Part shown: in pieces, positions 31,961-44,329 of the stretch
Layout of the letters: the number at the start of each line of letters is the position of its first letter
How positions within the stretch are numbered: the stretch's first letter is position 1
Assembly: GCA_030448025.1 (NCBI GenBank)
Contig: JAUJNQ010000003.1
Coordinates: 274,486 to 321,869, forward strand
Direction of reading: 5' to 3'
Length of the DNA: 47,384 nt
Source of the DNA: Acidimicrobiales bacterium
GTDB taxonomy: Bacteria > Actinomycetota > Acidimicrobiia > Acidimicrobiales > GCA-2861595
Notes under the pieces: generated by a model
Database searches by the model: none
The model's input: only the letters and a program-made list of their open reading frames with translations
What the model was told of the DNA's origin: nothing
Made by a program: the position numbers and the translations under genes

Positions 31961-32827
31961 TCACCGATACAGGTCCCGGTGATGCACGGCCGGCTCGAAG
32001 CCGTGGGCCTGGACACAACGGGCGATCTCCTGGGCCATCACGACGGAGCGGTGGTGCCCACCGGTGCATCCCACCGCGATCGTGAGGTATGACTTTCCCT
32101 CCCTGGCATAGCCCGGGAGCACGAGCTCCAAGAGGTCGTCCAGGCGATGCAGGAAGTCCTTGGTCTCCGTCTGGGCCATCACGTACTCCTGGACCGGTTG
32201 GTCAAGACCCGTCTTGGGACGCAGCTCGTCCACCCAGTGGGGGTTGGGAAGGAACCGGCAGTCGAAGACGAGGTCGGCCTCCAGAGGAACACCGTGCTTG
32301 TAGCCGAAGGACACCACCGAGGTCTGCATCCCCCCGGCCGAGTCGGACCTCTCGAACAGCTCGACCACCCGGTCGCGTAGCTGGTGCACGTTCAGCTCGC
32401 TCGTGTCCACCACCACGTCGGCCTGTCGCTTGATCGCCTCCAGGACGTCCCGCTCCCGGGCGATGCCCTCGCTGACGCTGCCCACGGCCACTGGATGGCG
32501 TCGGCGGGTGCCCTTGAAGCGTCTCAACAGGACGTCGTCGGTGGCCTCGAGGAACAACACGCCCACCTGGTTGCCGGCTTGCTTCAGCTGCTCGATGGCG
32601 GCGGTCAGCTCTCCCACGTACTCGGCCCCGCCCCGTCCACTGACGAGGACCACCTTCTCCTTCTTGCTGCCAGGACGGGCCACCAGCTCGCTCACCTTGG
32701 GAATCAGCGTGGGCGGAAGGTTGTCGATCACCAGCCACCCGTGGTCCTCAAGGGTGTCCGCCGCAGTGCTCCGCCCCGCTCCGGACAGGCCCGTGATGAT
32801 CAGGTACTCCGCCATCGTCCGGGCCAT
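31961..32827 (-). CDS. rapZ: RNase adapter protein RapZ (YvcJ family)
   Basis: 288 residues. Walker A GLSGAGRS and DNLPPTLIPKVSEL at the N-terminus, RRRHPVAVGSVSEGIARERD in the middle, and C-terminal FGYKHGVPLEADLVFDCRFL, PNPHWVDELRPKTGLD, TIAVGCTGGHHRSVVMAQEI are diagnostic. In proteobacteria RapZ delivers a sRNA to RNase E; in Actinobacteria the role is a nucleotide-binding function linked to yvcK. I choose ATG 32827 because AGGGG lies eight bases upstream; ATG 32815 is an alternative. The 5' flank contains an inverted repeat shared with the divergent DUF559 gene. Confidence 0.95.
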   Translation of the reverse strand: MARTMAEYLIITGLSGAGRSTAADTLEDHGWLVIDNLPPTLIPKVSELVARPGSKKEKVVLVSGRGGAEYVGELTAAIEQLKQAGNQVGVLFLEATDDVLLRRFKGTRRRHPVAVGSVSEGIARERDVLEAIKRQADVVVDTSELNVHQLRDRVVELFERSDSAGGMQTSVVSFGYKHGVPLEADLVFDCRFLPNPHWVDELRPKTGLDQPVQEYVMAQTETKDFLHRLDDLLELVLPGYAREGKSYLTIAVGCTGGHHRSVVMAQEIARCVQAHGFEPAVHHRDLYR

Positions 32828-32844
32828 TCTCACACCCCTGCGCC

Positions 32845-32893
32845 ATTCTGTGCGCACTCGAGCACCCAGGAAGGAGTCAAGTGCGCACAGAAT
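32845..32893. promoter_or_regulatory. 14-bp perfect inverted repeat enclosing the DUF559 ribosome site and start codon
   Basis: ATTCTGTGCGCACT (32845-32858) and AGTGCGCACAGAAT (32880-32893) are exact inverted copies separated by 21 bases. The GTG start of the plus-strand DUF559 gene (32881) lies inside the second arm, and its AAGGAG lies in the spacer. The mRNA hairpin, if transcribed from upstream, would hide the start codon. As DNA it could be an operator between divergent genes. Confidence 0.7.
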
Positions 32894-33783
32894 CGCTCGA
32901 AGGCCTGGCCGCCAGCCAGCACGCACTGTTCACCCGCGCGCAGGCTCTGGCAGCAGGGCTCACGCCCCGGACGATCGGTGGCGGGCTGACGAGAGGTCGT
33001 TGGCTGACCGTGTTCCGGGGCGTCTACCGCATGGCAGGCGCACCGGTGACCCCGGACCAGCGGCTCCTGGCTGCCGTCCTGGCCGCCGGCGCCGGCGCCG
33101 TCGCCTCACACCGGTCGGCGGCCTGGCTCTGGGGACTGAGCGACGAGCTGTCCCTCGATGTCTCGGTACCGAAGAACCGCAGCCCACGGCTCGCGGGCGT
33201 TGTGGTCCACCGCCAGCACATGCCCTCCTGTTCCACCAGCCGGCGCCGAGGCGTGCCCGTCACCAACCCGCTCCGCACGATGCTCGACGTGGCTGCCCTT
33301 CCCGACCCGGAGCTTGTCGACCAGGCCCTTGATCGGGGCATCGCCGCTCGTCTGTTCACCCCGGCCGCGGTCGAAGCTGAGCTCGGTCGCCAGAGCCGCA
33401 GTGGCCGGCGTGGCACGGCGTCGCTCCGTGAGCGGCTCGAGCACCGGGACACCTCGTCGTCACGTCCGCCGAGCGTGCTCGAGAGCCGTTTGGTCCGACT
33501 GCTGCGGACGGCTCGCCTGCCAATGCCCCACCGGGAGTACCCCGTGATGGGCGGCGCCTACCGACTCGACTTCGCCTGGCCCGAGGTGAAGCTGGCCGTC
33601 GAGCTGGACGGCTACGCGGCGCATGCCTCCCTGATGGCGTTCCGCGACGACCGCAGCCGCCAGAACGACCTCGTCCTCGCAGGATGGACGGTGTTGCGCT
33701 TCACCTGGAAGGACGTCCGCGACCGGCCGGCGGACGTGACCCGCCTAATCAGGGCAGTGATGCGAGCTTCTCGGCCCGCATGA
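32881..33783 (+). CDS. DUF559-domain protein with AbiEi-type N-terminal wing
   Basis: 300 residues from a GTG with AAGGAG a few bases upstream. The N-terminal half (HALFTRAQALAAGLTPRTIG, TRGRWLTVFRGVYRMAGAPV, AVASHRSAAWLWGL) is the AbiEi/antitoxin-like winged domain often found in such actinobacterial proteins. The C-terminal DUF559 domain, a Vsr/PD-(D/E)XK-like nuclease fold, shows SVLESRLVRLLRTARLPMPH, YRLDFAWPEVKLAVELDGYA and QNDLVLAGWTVLRFTWKDV. The family is common and its function unknown. It is on the plus strand inside an otherwise minus-strand block, and its last 35 bases overlap the methyltransferase gene tail to tail, which suggests later insertion. Confidence 0.88.
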   Translation: MRTESLEGLAASQHALFTRAQALAAGLTPRTIGGGLTRGRWLTVFRGVYRMAGAPVTPDQRLLAAVLAAGAGAVASHRSAAWLWGLSDELSLDVSVPKNRSPRLAGVVVHRQHMPSCSTSRRRGVPVTNPLRTMLDVAALPDPELVDQALDRGIAARLFTPAAVEAELGRQSRSGRRGTASLRERLEHRDTSSSRPPSVLESRLVRLLRTARLPMPHREYPVMGGAYRLDFAWPEVKLAVELDGYAAHASLMAFRDDRSRQNDLVLAGWTVLRFTWKDVRDRPADVTRLIRAVMRASRPA

Positions 33784-34480
33784 AGAGGAGCCGGGGGATG
33801 GTGTCGGCGTCCCGGTACTCCTCGGCGCGGGCCAGGAAGCCAGGGGGTGGCGCCGGTTCCTCCATCCGGGTGACGAGGAGCCCGTTCTGGGCCATGGCGT
33901 TGACGTAGCGCGACAAGGGACGGTGCACGAAGGGGAGGAAAACGTCCTTTTCGACCTCCTCCAGGGAGGTGTCCTCCCTGAGGTAGGGCCCAACGCGCCA
34001 GTACTGCTCGTCGATGATGTGGTCGTCGATCCACCCGCTGCCGGGTACCTGGAGGAGGGGATGGTTCAAGAAGAACAGGAACCGCCCGCCCGCGATCAGC
34101 ACCCGGGCGACCTCGGCGATGGCCGTTTCGACGGCGTCGATGTGCTCGAACACCAGGCAGGCCACCACCGCGTCGAAGGTTGCCGACGCCAAGGGCAGGT
34201 GAGCCGACTCGGCACGGCAGTAGGAAGGCCCGCCGCCGCGCCGGCGGGCGACATCGAGCTGAGCCCACGCCGGGTCCACGCCGACGACCGTGCAGCCCGG
34301 CCGTGCCGCCGTCCGGGACAGCTGGCCCTCCCCGGTGCCCACGTCGAGCACCCGGCAAGCGCCGGCCAGGTGCCGGGCGGCCAGGGGGATGATCTGCTCG
34401 ACGTACTCGGGGTCGGCCCCCTCGGTGAAGGCGTCCTGCCACCAACGAGCGTGCTTCTCCCAGAGGTCGTCGAGGCTCAT
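33749..34480 (-). CDS. Class I SAM-dependent methyltransferase
   Basis: 243 residues. Motif I is RVLDVGTGEGQLSRTA, motif II VVGVDPAWAQLDVA, and motif IV/V SATFDAVVACLVFEHIDAVE, as in UbiE/Methyltransf_11 enzymes. The substrate is unknown. The ATG at 34480 overlaps the uvrC stop by four bases (ATGA), so the gene is translationally coupled to uvrC, and a role near DNA repair or a simple co-expression is possible. Its 3' end overlaps the convergent DUF559 gene by 35 bases. Confidence 0.9.
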   Translation of the reverse strand: MSLDDLWEKHARWWQDAFTEGADPEYVEQIIPLAARHLAGACRVLDVGTGEGQLSRTAARPGCTVVGVDPAWAQLDVARRRGGGPSYCRAESAHLPLASATFDAVVACLVFEHIDAVETAIAEVARVLIAGGRFLFFLNHPLLQVPGSGWIDDHIIDEQYWRVGPYLREDTSLEEVEKDVFLPFVHRPLSRYVNAMAQNGLLVTRMEEPAPPPGFLARAEEYRDADTIPRLLFMRAEKLASLP

Positions 34481-36444
34481 GCCCTCGCACCGGGACGCGG
34501 ACTGGGACCGTGGACCTTCTCGTGCACCGCCCGGGCCACGGCCTCGGGCAACCACGGCAGCGCCAGCAGTGATCCGAGCGGGGCGGCCTTGACCGCCTTC
34601 ACGCCGCCCAGCTCGGCCAGTAGTCGCTTCCGCCGCGCCGGACCCAGGCCGGGCACGTCGTCGAGGGCGCTCTGGGTCATCCGCCTGCCCCTCAGCTGGC
34701 GGTGATAGGTGACGGCGAAGCGGTGGGCCTCGTCGCGCACGCGCTGCAGGAGGTACAGGGCCTCTGAGTGGCGGGGGATGCGCACGGGGTCGGCTCGTCC
34801 CGGCAGGTACACCTCCTCGAAGCGCTTGGCCAGGGCCGCCACCGGTATCTCCTCCTCCAGGCCCAGGTCCTCCACCACCCGGAGGGCCACGGCCAGCTGG
34901 CCCTTGCCCCCGTCGACCAGGAGCAGCTGGGGCGGATAGGAGAAGCGCCGCCGGCGTTCCTCCGGCGGCTGCCGGCGCTCCACGAGCAGTGCCGAGAGCC
35001 GCCGGGTGAGCACCTCCTCCATGGCCGCATAGTCATCGTTCCCCCCAACGTCCTTCACCTTGAACCGCCGGTAGTCGGCCTTCTTGGCCAACCCGTCCTC
35101 CATCACCACCATCGAGCCCACGTAGTCCGACCCCTGGATGTGGCTCATGTCGAAGCACTCGATGCGCAATGGCGATTGGGGAAGCTCCAGCACGTCCTGG
35201 AGTGCGTTCAGCGCACGGGCCCTGCTGTTGTGGTCCGACGAACGGCGGAGGCGATGGCGGAGGAACTCCTCCTGGGCGTTGCGGGTGACCGTCTCGTGCA
35301 AGGAACGCTTGCTCCCCCGCTGCGGCACCCGCACCTCGACCCTGGACTCTCGCTGGCCGCTCAGCCATTGCTCGATGACGTCGCAGTCGTCCGGCAGCTC
35401 GGGGACGAGGATCTCCCGGGGCAGGACCAGGGTGGCCTCGGCGTAGAGCTGCTGCAGCACGTTGGCCACGAGTTGAGGGGGTGACAAATCCTCCACCTTG
35501 TCAAGGATGAAGCCCTTCCTACCCACGACCCTGCCTCCCCGGACGTAGAACACCTGAACCGCCGCCTCCAGCTCGTCCTCGGCGATGCCGATCACGTCGA
35601 TGTCCTCTGATCGCTCGGTCACCATCTGCTGCTTCTCGATGGCCTTGCGCACCGCCCCCAGGCGGTCGCGCAGCCTCGCTGCCCGCTCGTAGGCGAGAGT
35701 GTCCGAAGCCCGGCGCATCTCCTGCTCGAGTCGGCGGACGATGGTCTGGGTGTCACCCTCCAGGAAACCGACGAACTCGCTCACCAGGCCGTCATAGTCC
35801 TCCCGATCGATCTCCTTGACGCACGGTCCGGAGCACTTCTCGATGTGAAACAGCAGGCATGGTCGGCCCTCCCGCTGATGGCGGGCGAACTTGTTGTCCG
35901 AGCACGTTCGGATGGGGAAGGTGCGCAGCAGGAGGTCGAGGGTCTCCCGGATGGCGTACGCATGCCCGTAGGGCCCGAAGTAACGCACGCCCTTGCGCTT
36001 GTGGCCGCGCATGACCATGGCCCGCGGCCACTCATCCCCGAGGGTGATCGCGAGGAAGGGATAGCTCTTGTCGTCTCGCAGACGGATGTTGAACCGGGGC
36101 CGGTGCTGCTTGATCAGGTTGTACTCCAGCATCAGCGCTTCTACGTCGTTGCTGACCTGGATCCACTCCACGCTGGCCGCCGACTGCACGATCTGGGCCG
36201 TGCGAGGCGGGAGGGCGCTCACGCTCCCGAAGTAGCTGTTCAGTCGCTGCCGCAGCGACTTGGCCTTGCCCACGTAGATGACCCGGCCGTCGCCGTCCTT
36301 GAACTGGTACGACCCCGGAGCGTCCGGAATGGTGCCGGCGGGTGGCCGTTCGAGCACGCCGGCCAACTCTAGAGCGGTAGAGCGGGGCGTCGAAGCCGTT
36401 GGACTCAGCCCCTGTCGCTGCCCGAGGCTGCCGACACTGCGCAC
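34477..36444 (-). CDS. uvrC: Excinuclease ABC subunit C
   Basis: 655 residues from a GTG (36444); a GTG at 36357 would remove 29 variable residues. The GIY-YIG nuclease for 3' incision starts at PDAPGSYQFKDGDGRVIYVG, KAKSLRQRLNSYF. The UVR motif is DTLAYERAARLRDRL, and the RNase H-like 5' nuclease has IECFDMSHIQGSDYVGSMVV and LLVDGGKGQLAVA. C-terminal helix-hairpin-helix motifs are VPGLGPARRKRLLAELGGVK. It cuts both sides of lesions marked by UvrAB. Genes uvrA and uvrB lie upstream, separated by two small genes. Confidence 0.97.
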   Translation of the reverse strand: MRSVGSLGQRQGLSPTASTPRSTALELAGVLERPPAGTIPDAPGSYQFKDGDGRVIYVGKAKSLRQRLNSYFGSVSALPPRTAQIVQSAASVEWIQVSNDVEALMLEYNLIKQHRPRFNIRLRDDKSYPFLAITLGDEWPRAMVMRGHKRKGVRYFGPYGHAYAIRETLDLLLRTFPIRTCSDNKFARHQREGRPCLLFHIEKCSGPCVKEIDREDYDGLVSEFVGFLEGDTQTIVRRLEQEMRRASDTLAYERAARLRDRLGAVRKAIEKQQMVTERSEDIDVIGIAEDELEAAVQVFYVRGGRVVGRKGFILDKVEDLSPPQLVANVLQQLYAEATLVLPREILVPELPDDCDVIEQWLSGQRESRVEVRVPQRGSKRSLHETVTRNAQEEFLRHRLRRSSDHNSRARALNALQDVLELPQSPLRIECFDMSHIQGSDYVGSMVVMEDGLAKKADYRRFKVKDVGGNDDYAAMEEVLTRRLSALLVERRQPPEERRRRFSYPPQLLLVDGGKGQLAVALRVVEDLGLEEEIPVAALAKRFEEVYLPGRADPVRIPRHSEALYLLQRVRDEAHRFAVTYHRQLRGRRMTQSALDDVPGLGPARRKRLLAELGGVKAVKAAPLGSLLALPWLPEAVARAVHEKVHGPSPRPGARA

Positions 36445-36508
36445 CGGCCAGTGTTACGGGCCGTTCTCTGTTTGAACCAGCTGTCTTGGCGTCCGGATGC
36501 CCGCTCGG

Positions 36509-36801
36509 TCAGCCGGCCAGAGCGCTCTGGGCTGCCACACTGTCGAGCAGCGCCTGACAAAGCTCGCTGATCGGGCGAACCAGGTCTCCGGAGAAGTCCT
36601 CGACCGATCCACCGCCGAGCTGTACGACGGCTTCCTCGTCTGTCCAGAAACCGAACAGGCCATCCGCGTTGCGCTGGGCTTGGATGAAGGTCACACCCTG
36701 CCCAATTTGAACGGATCGAACAAAGCGGCGTGGCTGTCCACCCATTGGTCGATTCGTTCTCGAAGACTGCTCCCTCTGCTCCCCAGGTCCGGCGCGGTCA
36801 T
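36509..36801 (-). pseudogene. Small hypothetical gene, probably with a two-base frameshift
   Basis: From ATG 36801 a frame encodes TAPDLGSRGSSLRERIDQWV, DSHAALFDPFKLGRV and stops at 36691. In an overlapping frame the sequence continues TFIQAQRNADGLFGFWTDEE, AVVQLGGGSVEDFSGDLVRP, ISELCQALLDSVAAQ to 36509. Removing two bases of GTGTG near 36694 joins them as KLGRV-TFIQAQ. Third-position GC is higher in the first frame upstream of the join, supporting this reading. The alternative is an intact 78-residue protein from ATG 36745. No family recognised. Confidence 0.5.
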
Positions 36802-36832
36802 TGCGTGCGGACGGGCGGTTCAGCAGAGAAGG

Positions 36833-37192
36833 TCAGTCAGCGGACACCGGTCCGGTGATGTCCTCTTGGCCGACGATGAAGGTGAACTTGTCCTCGGTGT
36901 AGATGTAGCCCGCCACCTCGTCCATGTCACTGTCAACGGCGAGGTTCACGATCTCCATCATGCGATTGTCCAGGTTGAGGAGCTCGGCGCTGGCCTTGGC
37001 ACTGATCGCGGAGTTGCGCTTGCTGACTTCGCTGATGTCGCCCAGCGTCCCCACGTGATAGACGTACTTCTCCCAGGCGAAGGTGTACTCGGCCACGAGA
37101 TCCATTGGGTCCGTAACCCCGGACTGCTTGCTGAGCCGCTCCACGAGGCCCTGGAGGCTCTGGTCCAGATCGAGTTGCTCACGTGCCCTCAT
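36833..37192 (-). CDS. Hypothetical protein, 119 residues
   Basis: Starts at ATG 37192 (ATAGGGG directly before). Mostly helical sequence: REQLDLDQSLQGLVERLSKQ, LVAEYTFAWEKYVYHVGTLG, ASAELLNLDNRMMEIVNLAV, ending in an acidic tail. The composition is protein-like and unlike a shadow frame. No family is recognised. It sits between uvrA and uvrC and just upstream of the frameshifted small gene, with which it may form a unit. Confidence 0.65.
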   Translation of the reverse strand: MRAREQLDLDQSLQGLVERLSKQSGVTDPMDLVAEYTFAWEKYVYHVGTLGDISEVSKRNSAISAKASAELLNLDNRMMEIVNLAVDSDMDEVAGYIYTEDKFTFIVGQEDITGPVSAD

Positions 37193-37265
37193 CCCCTATT
37201 CGCTTTCTCACTTGGTGACTGGGACCCACTTGGCGTGGCTTGACCTGGCCCGGATTCGAGATCCG

Positions 37266-40124
<2,859 letters not shown>

Positions 40125-40160
40125 TGATCCGAGAATAGTGGGGCCCCGAGGAGGCGGCGC

Positions 40161-42170
40161 TCACACCACCTCCTTGAGCTCCCGCTTCAGGTCGTTGATC
40201 TCGTCGCGGAGGCGAGCGGCGTACTCGAAGCGTAGGTCGGTGGCCGCCTCGTGCATCTCCTCCTCCAGGGTGCGGATGAGGCGCCCGAGCTCGTCGGTGG
40301 GCAGCTCGGCGAAGTCGCTCCTGTCACGCCTCCGGGAGCGGCGGCCCGATCCCGGTACCGGCGCGCCTTCCTTCGGACGCAGGTGCTCGAGGATGTCGGT
40401 GACGGCCTTGCGGATGGTCTGGGGGTCGATCCCGTGCTCGGCGTTGTAGGCCTGCTGGAGCTGCCGTCGCCGCTGGGTCTCGGAGATGGCTCTCCGCATG
40501 GAGTCGGTCACGTGGTCGGCGTACATCACGACCTCGCCCTCCACGTTGCGAGCGGCCCGCCCCATGGTCTGGATCAGCGACGTCTCGCTGCGGAGGAAGC
40601 CCTCCTTGTCGGCGTCGAGGATGGCCACGAAGGTGACCTCGGGCAGGTCGAGGCCCTCCCTCAGCAGGTTGATCCCCACCAGCACGTCGAACTCGCCCAG
40701 CCGCAGGTCGCGCAGGATCTCGATGCGCTGGATGGTGTCCACGTTGGAGTGCAGGTACCGGACCCGCAGGCCCATCTCCAGCAGGTAGTCGGTGAGGTCC
40801 TCGGCCATCTTCTTGGTGAGGGTGGTGACCAGGGCCCTGCCACCGCGCTCGACCTTCTCGTTGACGGCCGCGATGAGGTCGTCGATCTGGCCCTTGGTGG
40901 GCTTCACCACGATCTCGGGGTCCACCAGGCCGGTGGGACGCACGATCTGCTCCACCACCTGGGTGGACTGGTCCACCTCGTAGGCGGAGGGGGTGGCCGA
41001 CAGGAAGATGCACTGGTTGACCCGCTCGTAGAACTCGTCGAAGCGCAGCGGTCGGTTGTCCGCTGCCGAGGGAAGGCGGAACCCGTGGTCGATCAGCGTC
41101 TCCTTGCGGGAGCGGTCCCCCTCGTACTGGCCGTGGAGCTGGGGGACCGTGACGTGCGACTCGTCGAGGACCAGGAGGAAGTCGTCCGGGAAGAAGTCCA
41201 TCAGCGTGTGGGGCGGCTCACCTGGCGCACGCCCGTCGATGGGGCGGCTGTAGTTCTCGATCCCGCTGCACACGCCCACCTCGGCCAACATCTCCAGGTC
41301 GTACTGGGTACGCATGCGCAGCCGCTGAGCCTCGAGCAGCTTGCCCTCTCGCTCGAACAGGGCCAGCCGCTCCTGCAGCTCGATCTCGATGCGCTCGATG
41401 GCCTTGGCCATGCGCTCCTGGCCGGCCACGTAGTGGCTGGCAGGGAAGATGGCCAGCTCCTCCACCTCACCCAGGTGCTCACCGGTCAGGGTGTCGATGC
41501 GGCTGATGCGCTCCACGTCGTCGCCGAACAGCTCGATGCGCACCGCCGTCTCCTCGTAGGCGGGATGGACCTCGATGGTGTCGCCCCGGACCCGGAACTT
41601 GCCGCGCACGAGGTTGTGGTCGTTGCGGTCGTAGTGCATGTCGACGAGCTGGGCGAGGATGGAGCGCTGGTCCCTCACTTCGCCGGGGCGCAGCATCAAC
41701 ATCTGCTTGGCGTACTCCTCGGGCGAGCCGATGCCGTAGATGCACGACACCGACGCCACCACGATCACGTCCCTCCGGCTGAGGAGGCCGGACGTGGCCG
41801 AGTGGCGCAGCCGGTCCACCTCGTCGTTGATGGAGGAGTCCTTCTCGATGTAGGTGTCGCTCGAGGGCAGGTAGGCCTCGGGTTGGTAGTAGTCGTAGTA
41901 GCTCACGAAGTACTCCACCCTGTTGTCGGGGAAGAATTCGCGGAACTCGTTGGCCAGCTGGGCGGCGAGCGACTTGTTGGGGGCTATGACAAGGGTGGGC
42001 TTCTGCACCTTCTCGATGGTCCACGCGATGGTGGCCGACTTGCCCGAGCCGGTGATGCCAAGGAGCGTCTGGAACCGGTCCCCGCGCTTCACCCCGGCGG
42101 CCAGTGCCTCGATGGCGCCGGGCTGGTCGCCGGCGGGGGCGAAGGTGGAGACGACCCGGAACGGCGGCAC
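40161..42170 (-). CDS. uvrB: Excinuclease ABC subunit B
   Basis: 669 residues from a GTG (42170) that shares its G with the TAG stop of coaE. The N-terminus [19 protein letters not shown] is canonical. Walker A is [13 protein letters not shown]; the beta-hairpin region has [20 protein letters not shown] and the DEAD-like motif [17 protein letters not shown]-type helicase motifs include [19 protein letters not shown] and [14 protein letters not shown]-terminal UVR motif ([20 protein letters not shown]) contacts UvrC. It verifies damage and loads UvrC. Confidence 0.98.
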   Translation of the reverse strand: MPPFRVVSTFAPAGDQPGAIEALAAGVKRGDRFQTLLGITGSGKSATIAWTIEKVQKPTLVIAPNKSLAAQLANEFREFFPDNRVEYFVSYYDYYQPEAYLPSSDTYIEKDSSINDEVDRLRHSATSGLLSRRDVIVVASVSCIYGIGSPEEYAKQMLMLRPGEVRDQRSILAQLVDMHYDRNDHNLVRGKFRVRGDTIEVHPAYEETAVRIELFGDDVERISRIDTLTGEHLGEVEELAIFPASHYVAGQERMAKAIERIEIELQERLALFEREGKLLEAQRLRMRTQYDLEMLAEVGVCSGIENYSRPIDGRAPGEPPHTLMDFFPDDFLLVLDESHVTVPQLHGQYEGDRSRKETLIDHGFRLPSAADNRPLRFDEFYERVNQCIFLSATPSAYEVDQSTQVVEQIVRPTGLVDPEIVVKPTKGQIDDLIAAVNEKVERGGRALVTTLTKKMAEDLTDYLLEMGLRVRYLHSNVDTIQRIEILRDLRLGEFDVLVGINLLREGLDLPEVTFVAILDADKEGFLRSETSLIQTMGRAARNVEGEVVMYADHVTDSMRRAISETQRRRQLQQAYNAEHGIDPQTIRKAVTDILEHLRPKEGAPVPGSGRRSRRRDRSDFAELPTDELGRLIRTLEEEMHEAATDLRFEYAARLRDEINDLKRELKEVV

Positions 42171-42802
42171 TATGCGATCGTACCCAGCGGCCCCCCACCG
42201 TTGGCTACAGCACCCTCGATCCACCGCCAGGCCCGGTCGACCTCGGTGGCCAGGTGGTCCCGAGTCGCCGAGTTGTCGATCACGATGTCGGCGGCCGCCA
42301 GTCGCTGCTCGCGCGTGGCCTGGGCCGTCACCCGCGCCCGGACCGCTTCCTCCTCCATCCCCCGCTGCTCGATCACCCGGGCGACGGCCACGTCGACGGG
42401 ACAGTCGACCACGATCACGCCCGCCATCCCCGGCCGACCGCCATCCGACTCCACCAGGAGCGGTATCTCCAACACCACGACGTGGTTGGTGGAGGCCTCG
42501 GCCCGCGCCCGCTCGGTCATCACCTCTCTGACGGCGGGATGCACGATGGCGTTGAGGTCGGCCAGGGCGTCGGGGTCGGCGAACACGACCGCAGCCAGCC
42601 GGGACCGGTCGATGCCACCGCCCGGTGTCACGACCTCGGGGCCGAAGCGGTCCACCACCGCCCGGTAGGCGCCGGCCCCGGGCTCCATGACCTGGTGGGC
42701 CACGGCGTCGGCATCGATCACCACCGCGCCCCGCTCCCGCAGCATCGCCGCCACGGTGGACTTGCCGGACCCGATGCCTCCTGTGAGCCCGACGAGGACC
42801 AC
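42170..42802 (-). CDS. coaE: Dephospho-CoA kinase
   Basis: 210 residues from a GTG. Walker [49 protein letters not shown] and LEIPLLVE are the family landmarks; it phosphorylates the 3'-hydroxyl of dephospho-CoA, the last step of CoA synthesis. It lies 16 bases after rpsA and overlaps uvrB by one base, the common actinobacterial rpsA-coaE-uvrB arrangement. Confidence 0.97.
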   Translation of the reverse strand: MVLVGLTGGIGSGKSTVAAMLRERGAVVIDADAVAHQVMEPGAGAYRAVVDRFGPEVVTPGGGIDRSRLAAVVFADPDALADLNAIVHPAVREVMTERARAEASTNHVVVLEIPLLVESDGGRPGMAGVIVVDCPVDVAVARVIEQRGMEEEAVRARVTAQATREQRLAAADIVIDNSATRDHLATEVDRAWRWIEGAVANGGGPLGTIA

Positions 42803-42818
42803 GAGCGTGCCCTGCCGG

Positions 42819-44285
42819 TCAGGGCGAGGGAGCTACTCCCTCTTCGTCTGCCACGGGTTCGGCTGGCACGGGCTCCGCTGGCACGGGCTCCGCCGAAGCG
42901 GGCTCGGCGGCCAGGGCCTGATCGAGCGCTTCGGACGAAGCGGTCGGCTCTTCGGCGGCCTGGTTCTCGCCCAGCTCGGCGGCGAAGTCCGCCCACGCCG
43001 CCTGGGACTCGGTCTCCGGCTCGAAGTTGATGGGCCCGATGTAGTTGCCGGCCTCGTCGTAGGCGTGCTCGCCGAAGTGCTCGCGGTACTCCTCGGCCAC
43101 CTCGCCGCCCTCGGCCGCCTGCTTGATGGAGAGGCTGATGCGCCGGCGCTGGAGGTCGATCTCGATGATCTTCACCCACATCTCCTCGCCGGCACTCACT
43201 ACCTGCTCGGGCAGCTCGACGTGGTGGGTGGCCATCTCCGAGATGTGGACCAGGCCCTCGATCCCCGCGCCCACCTGGGCGAAGGCCCCGAAGGGGACCA
43301 GCTTGGTGACCCGGGCGTAGACCAGCTCGCCGACGCGGTGGGCGTTGGCGAACTCCTGCCACGGGTCCTGCTGGGTGGCCTTGAGCGACAGGCTGATGCG
43401 CTCCTTGTCGAGGTCGACGTCGATGATCTGGACCTCGACCTCGTCGCCCACCTGCACCACCGAGGAGGGGTGGTCGACGTGCTTCCAGGACAGCTCCGAC
43501 ACGTGCACCAGTCCGTCCATGCCGCCGATGTCGACGAAGGCACCGAAGTTGACGACCGAGGACACCACGCCCTTGCGCCTCTCGCCCATCTGCAGCTTCT
43601 CGAGGAACTCCTCCCGCTGCTCCTTCTGGGTCTCCTCCAGCCACGCCCGGCGGGACAGCACCACGTTGTTGCGGTTCTTGTCGAGCTCGATGATCTTGGC
43701 CTCGAGCTTGCGGCCCACGTAGGGCAGGAGATCCCGCACCCGGCGCAGCTCCACCAGTGAGGCGGGGAGGAAGCCACGGAGGCCGATGTCGACGATGAGC
43801 CCGCCCTTGACCACCTCGATCACGGGACCCGAGACCACGCCGTTGGTCTCCTTCACCTGTTCGATGTTGCCCCAGGCCCGCTCGTACTGGGCCCGCTTCT
43901 TGGAGAGGATCAGCCGGCCCTCCTTGTCCTCCTTCTGGAGGACGAGCGCCTCGGTCTCCTCACCGACGGAGACGATCTCGCTCGGGTCCACGCCTTGGCG
44001 AATGGAGAGCTCACGGACGGGGATCACGCCTTCGGACTTGAAGCCGATGTCGAGGAGGACCTCGTCCTTGTCGACTCTGACGATCTTGCCCTTGACGATG
44101 TCACCATCTTCGAACTCGACGATGGTGCCGGTGACGGCGTCCTCGAAGGAGACATCTCCGAGGTCGTCTGACGTAATCTGCTTCGGCTCATAGGCGCCCT
44201 CGGCATTGAAGGTGCCCATCTCTGTGCCGTCGGGGTTTGGGTTGTCGGGCGCGGTCTTAGTGCCCGTGGTCGGCTCGTCGGTCAT
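42819..44285 (-). CDS. rpsA: 30S ribosomal protein S1
   Basis: 488 residues with four S1 RNA-binding domains: GKIVRVDKDEVLLDIGFKSE; GPVIEVVKGGLIVDIGLRGF; GVVSSVVNFGAFVDIGGMDG; YARVTKLVPFGAFAQVGAGI. This is the typical four-domain actinobacterial form. S1 helps the small subunit engage mRNAs with weak ribosome sites. The C-terminal tail is an Ala/Glu/Pro repeat (AEPVPAEPVPAEPVA), a low-complexity extension. ATG 44285 leads a Thr/Asn-rich N-terminal tail; an internal ATG would start at MGTFNAEGAY. Confidence 0.98.
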   Translation of the reverse strand: MTDEPTTGTKTAPDNPNPDGTEMGTFNAEGAYEPKQITSDDLGDVSFEDAVTGTIVEFEDGDIVKGKIVRVDKDEVLLDIGFKSEGVIPVRELSIRQGVDPSEIVSVGEETEALVLQKEDKEGRLILSKKRAQYERAWGNIEQVKETNGVVSGPVIEVVKGGLIVDIGLRGFLPASLVELRRVRDLLPYVGRKLEAKIIELDKNRNNVVLSRRAWLEETQKEQREEFLEKLQMGERRKGVVSSVVNFGAFVDIGGMDGLVHVSELSWKHVDHPSSVVQVGDEVEVQIIDVDLDKERISLSLKATQQDPWQEFANAHRVGELVYARVTKLVPFGAFAQVGAGIEGLVHISEMATHHVELPEQVVSAGEEMWVKIIEIDLQRRRISLSIKQAAEGGEVAEEYREHFGEHAYDEAGNYIGPINFEPETESQAAWADFAAELGENQAAEEPTASSEALDQALAAEPASAEPVPAEPVPAEPVADEEGVAPSP

Positions 44286-44329
44286 GTGGCGCTACAGGCT
44301 ACTACGGGCGCCGTCCAGCATGACTGGGG

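Noticed and set aside
40251-42668. 805-codon plus-strand open frame opposite uvrB and coaE
   Set aside because: His/Val/Leu/Asp-rich sequence typical of antisense frames in GC-rich DNA; uvrB on the other strand is unmistakable.
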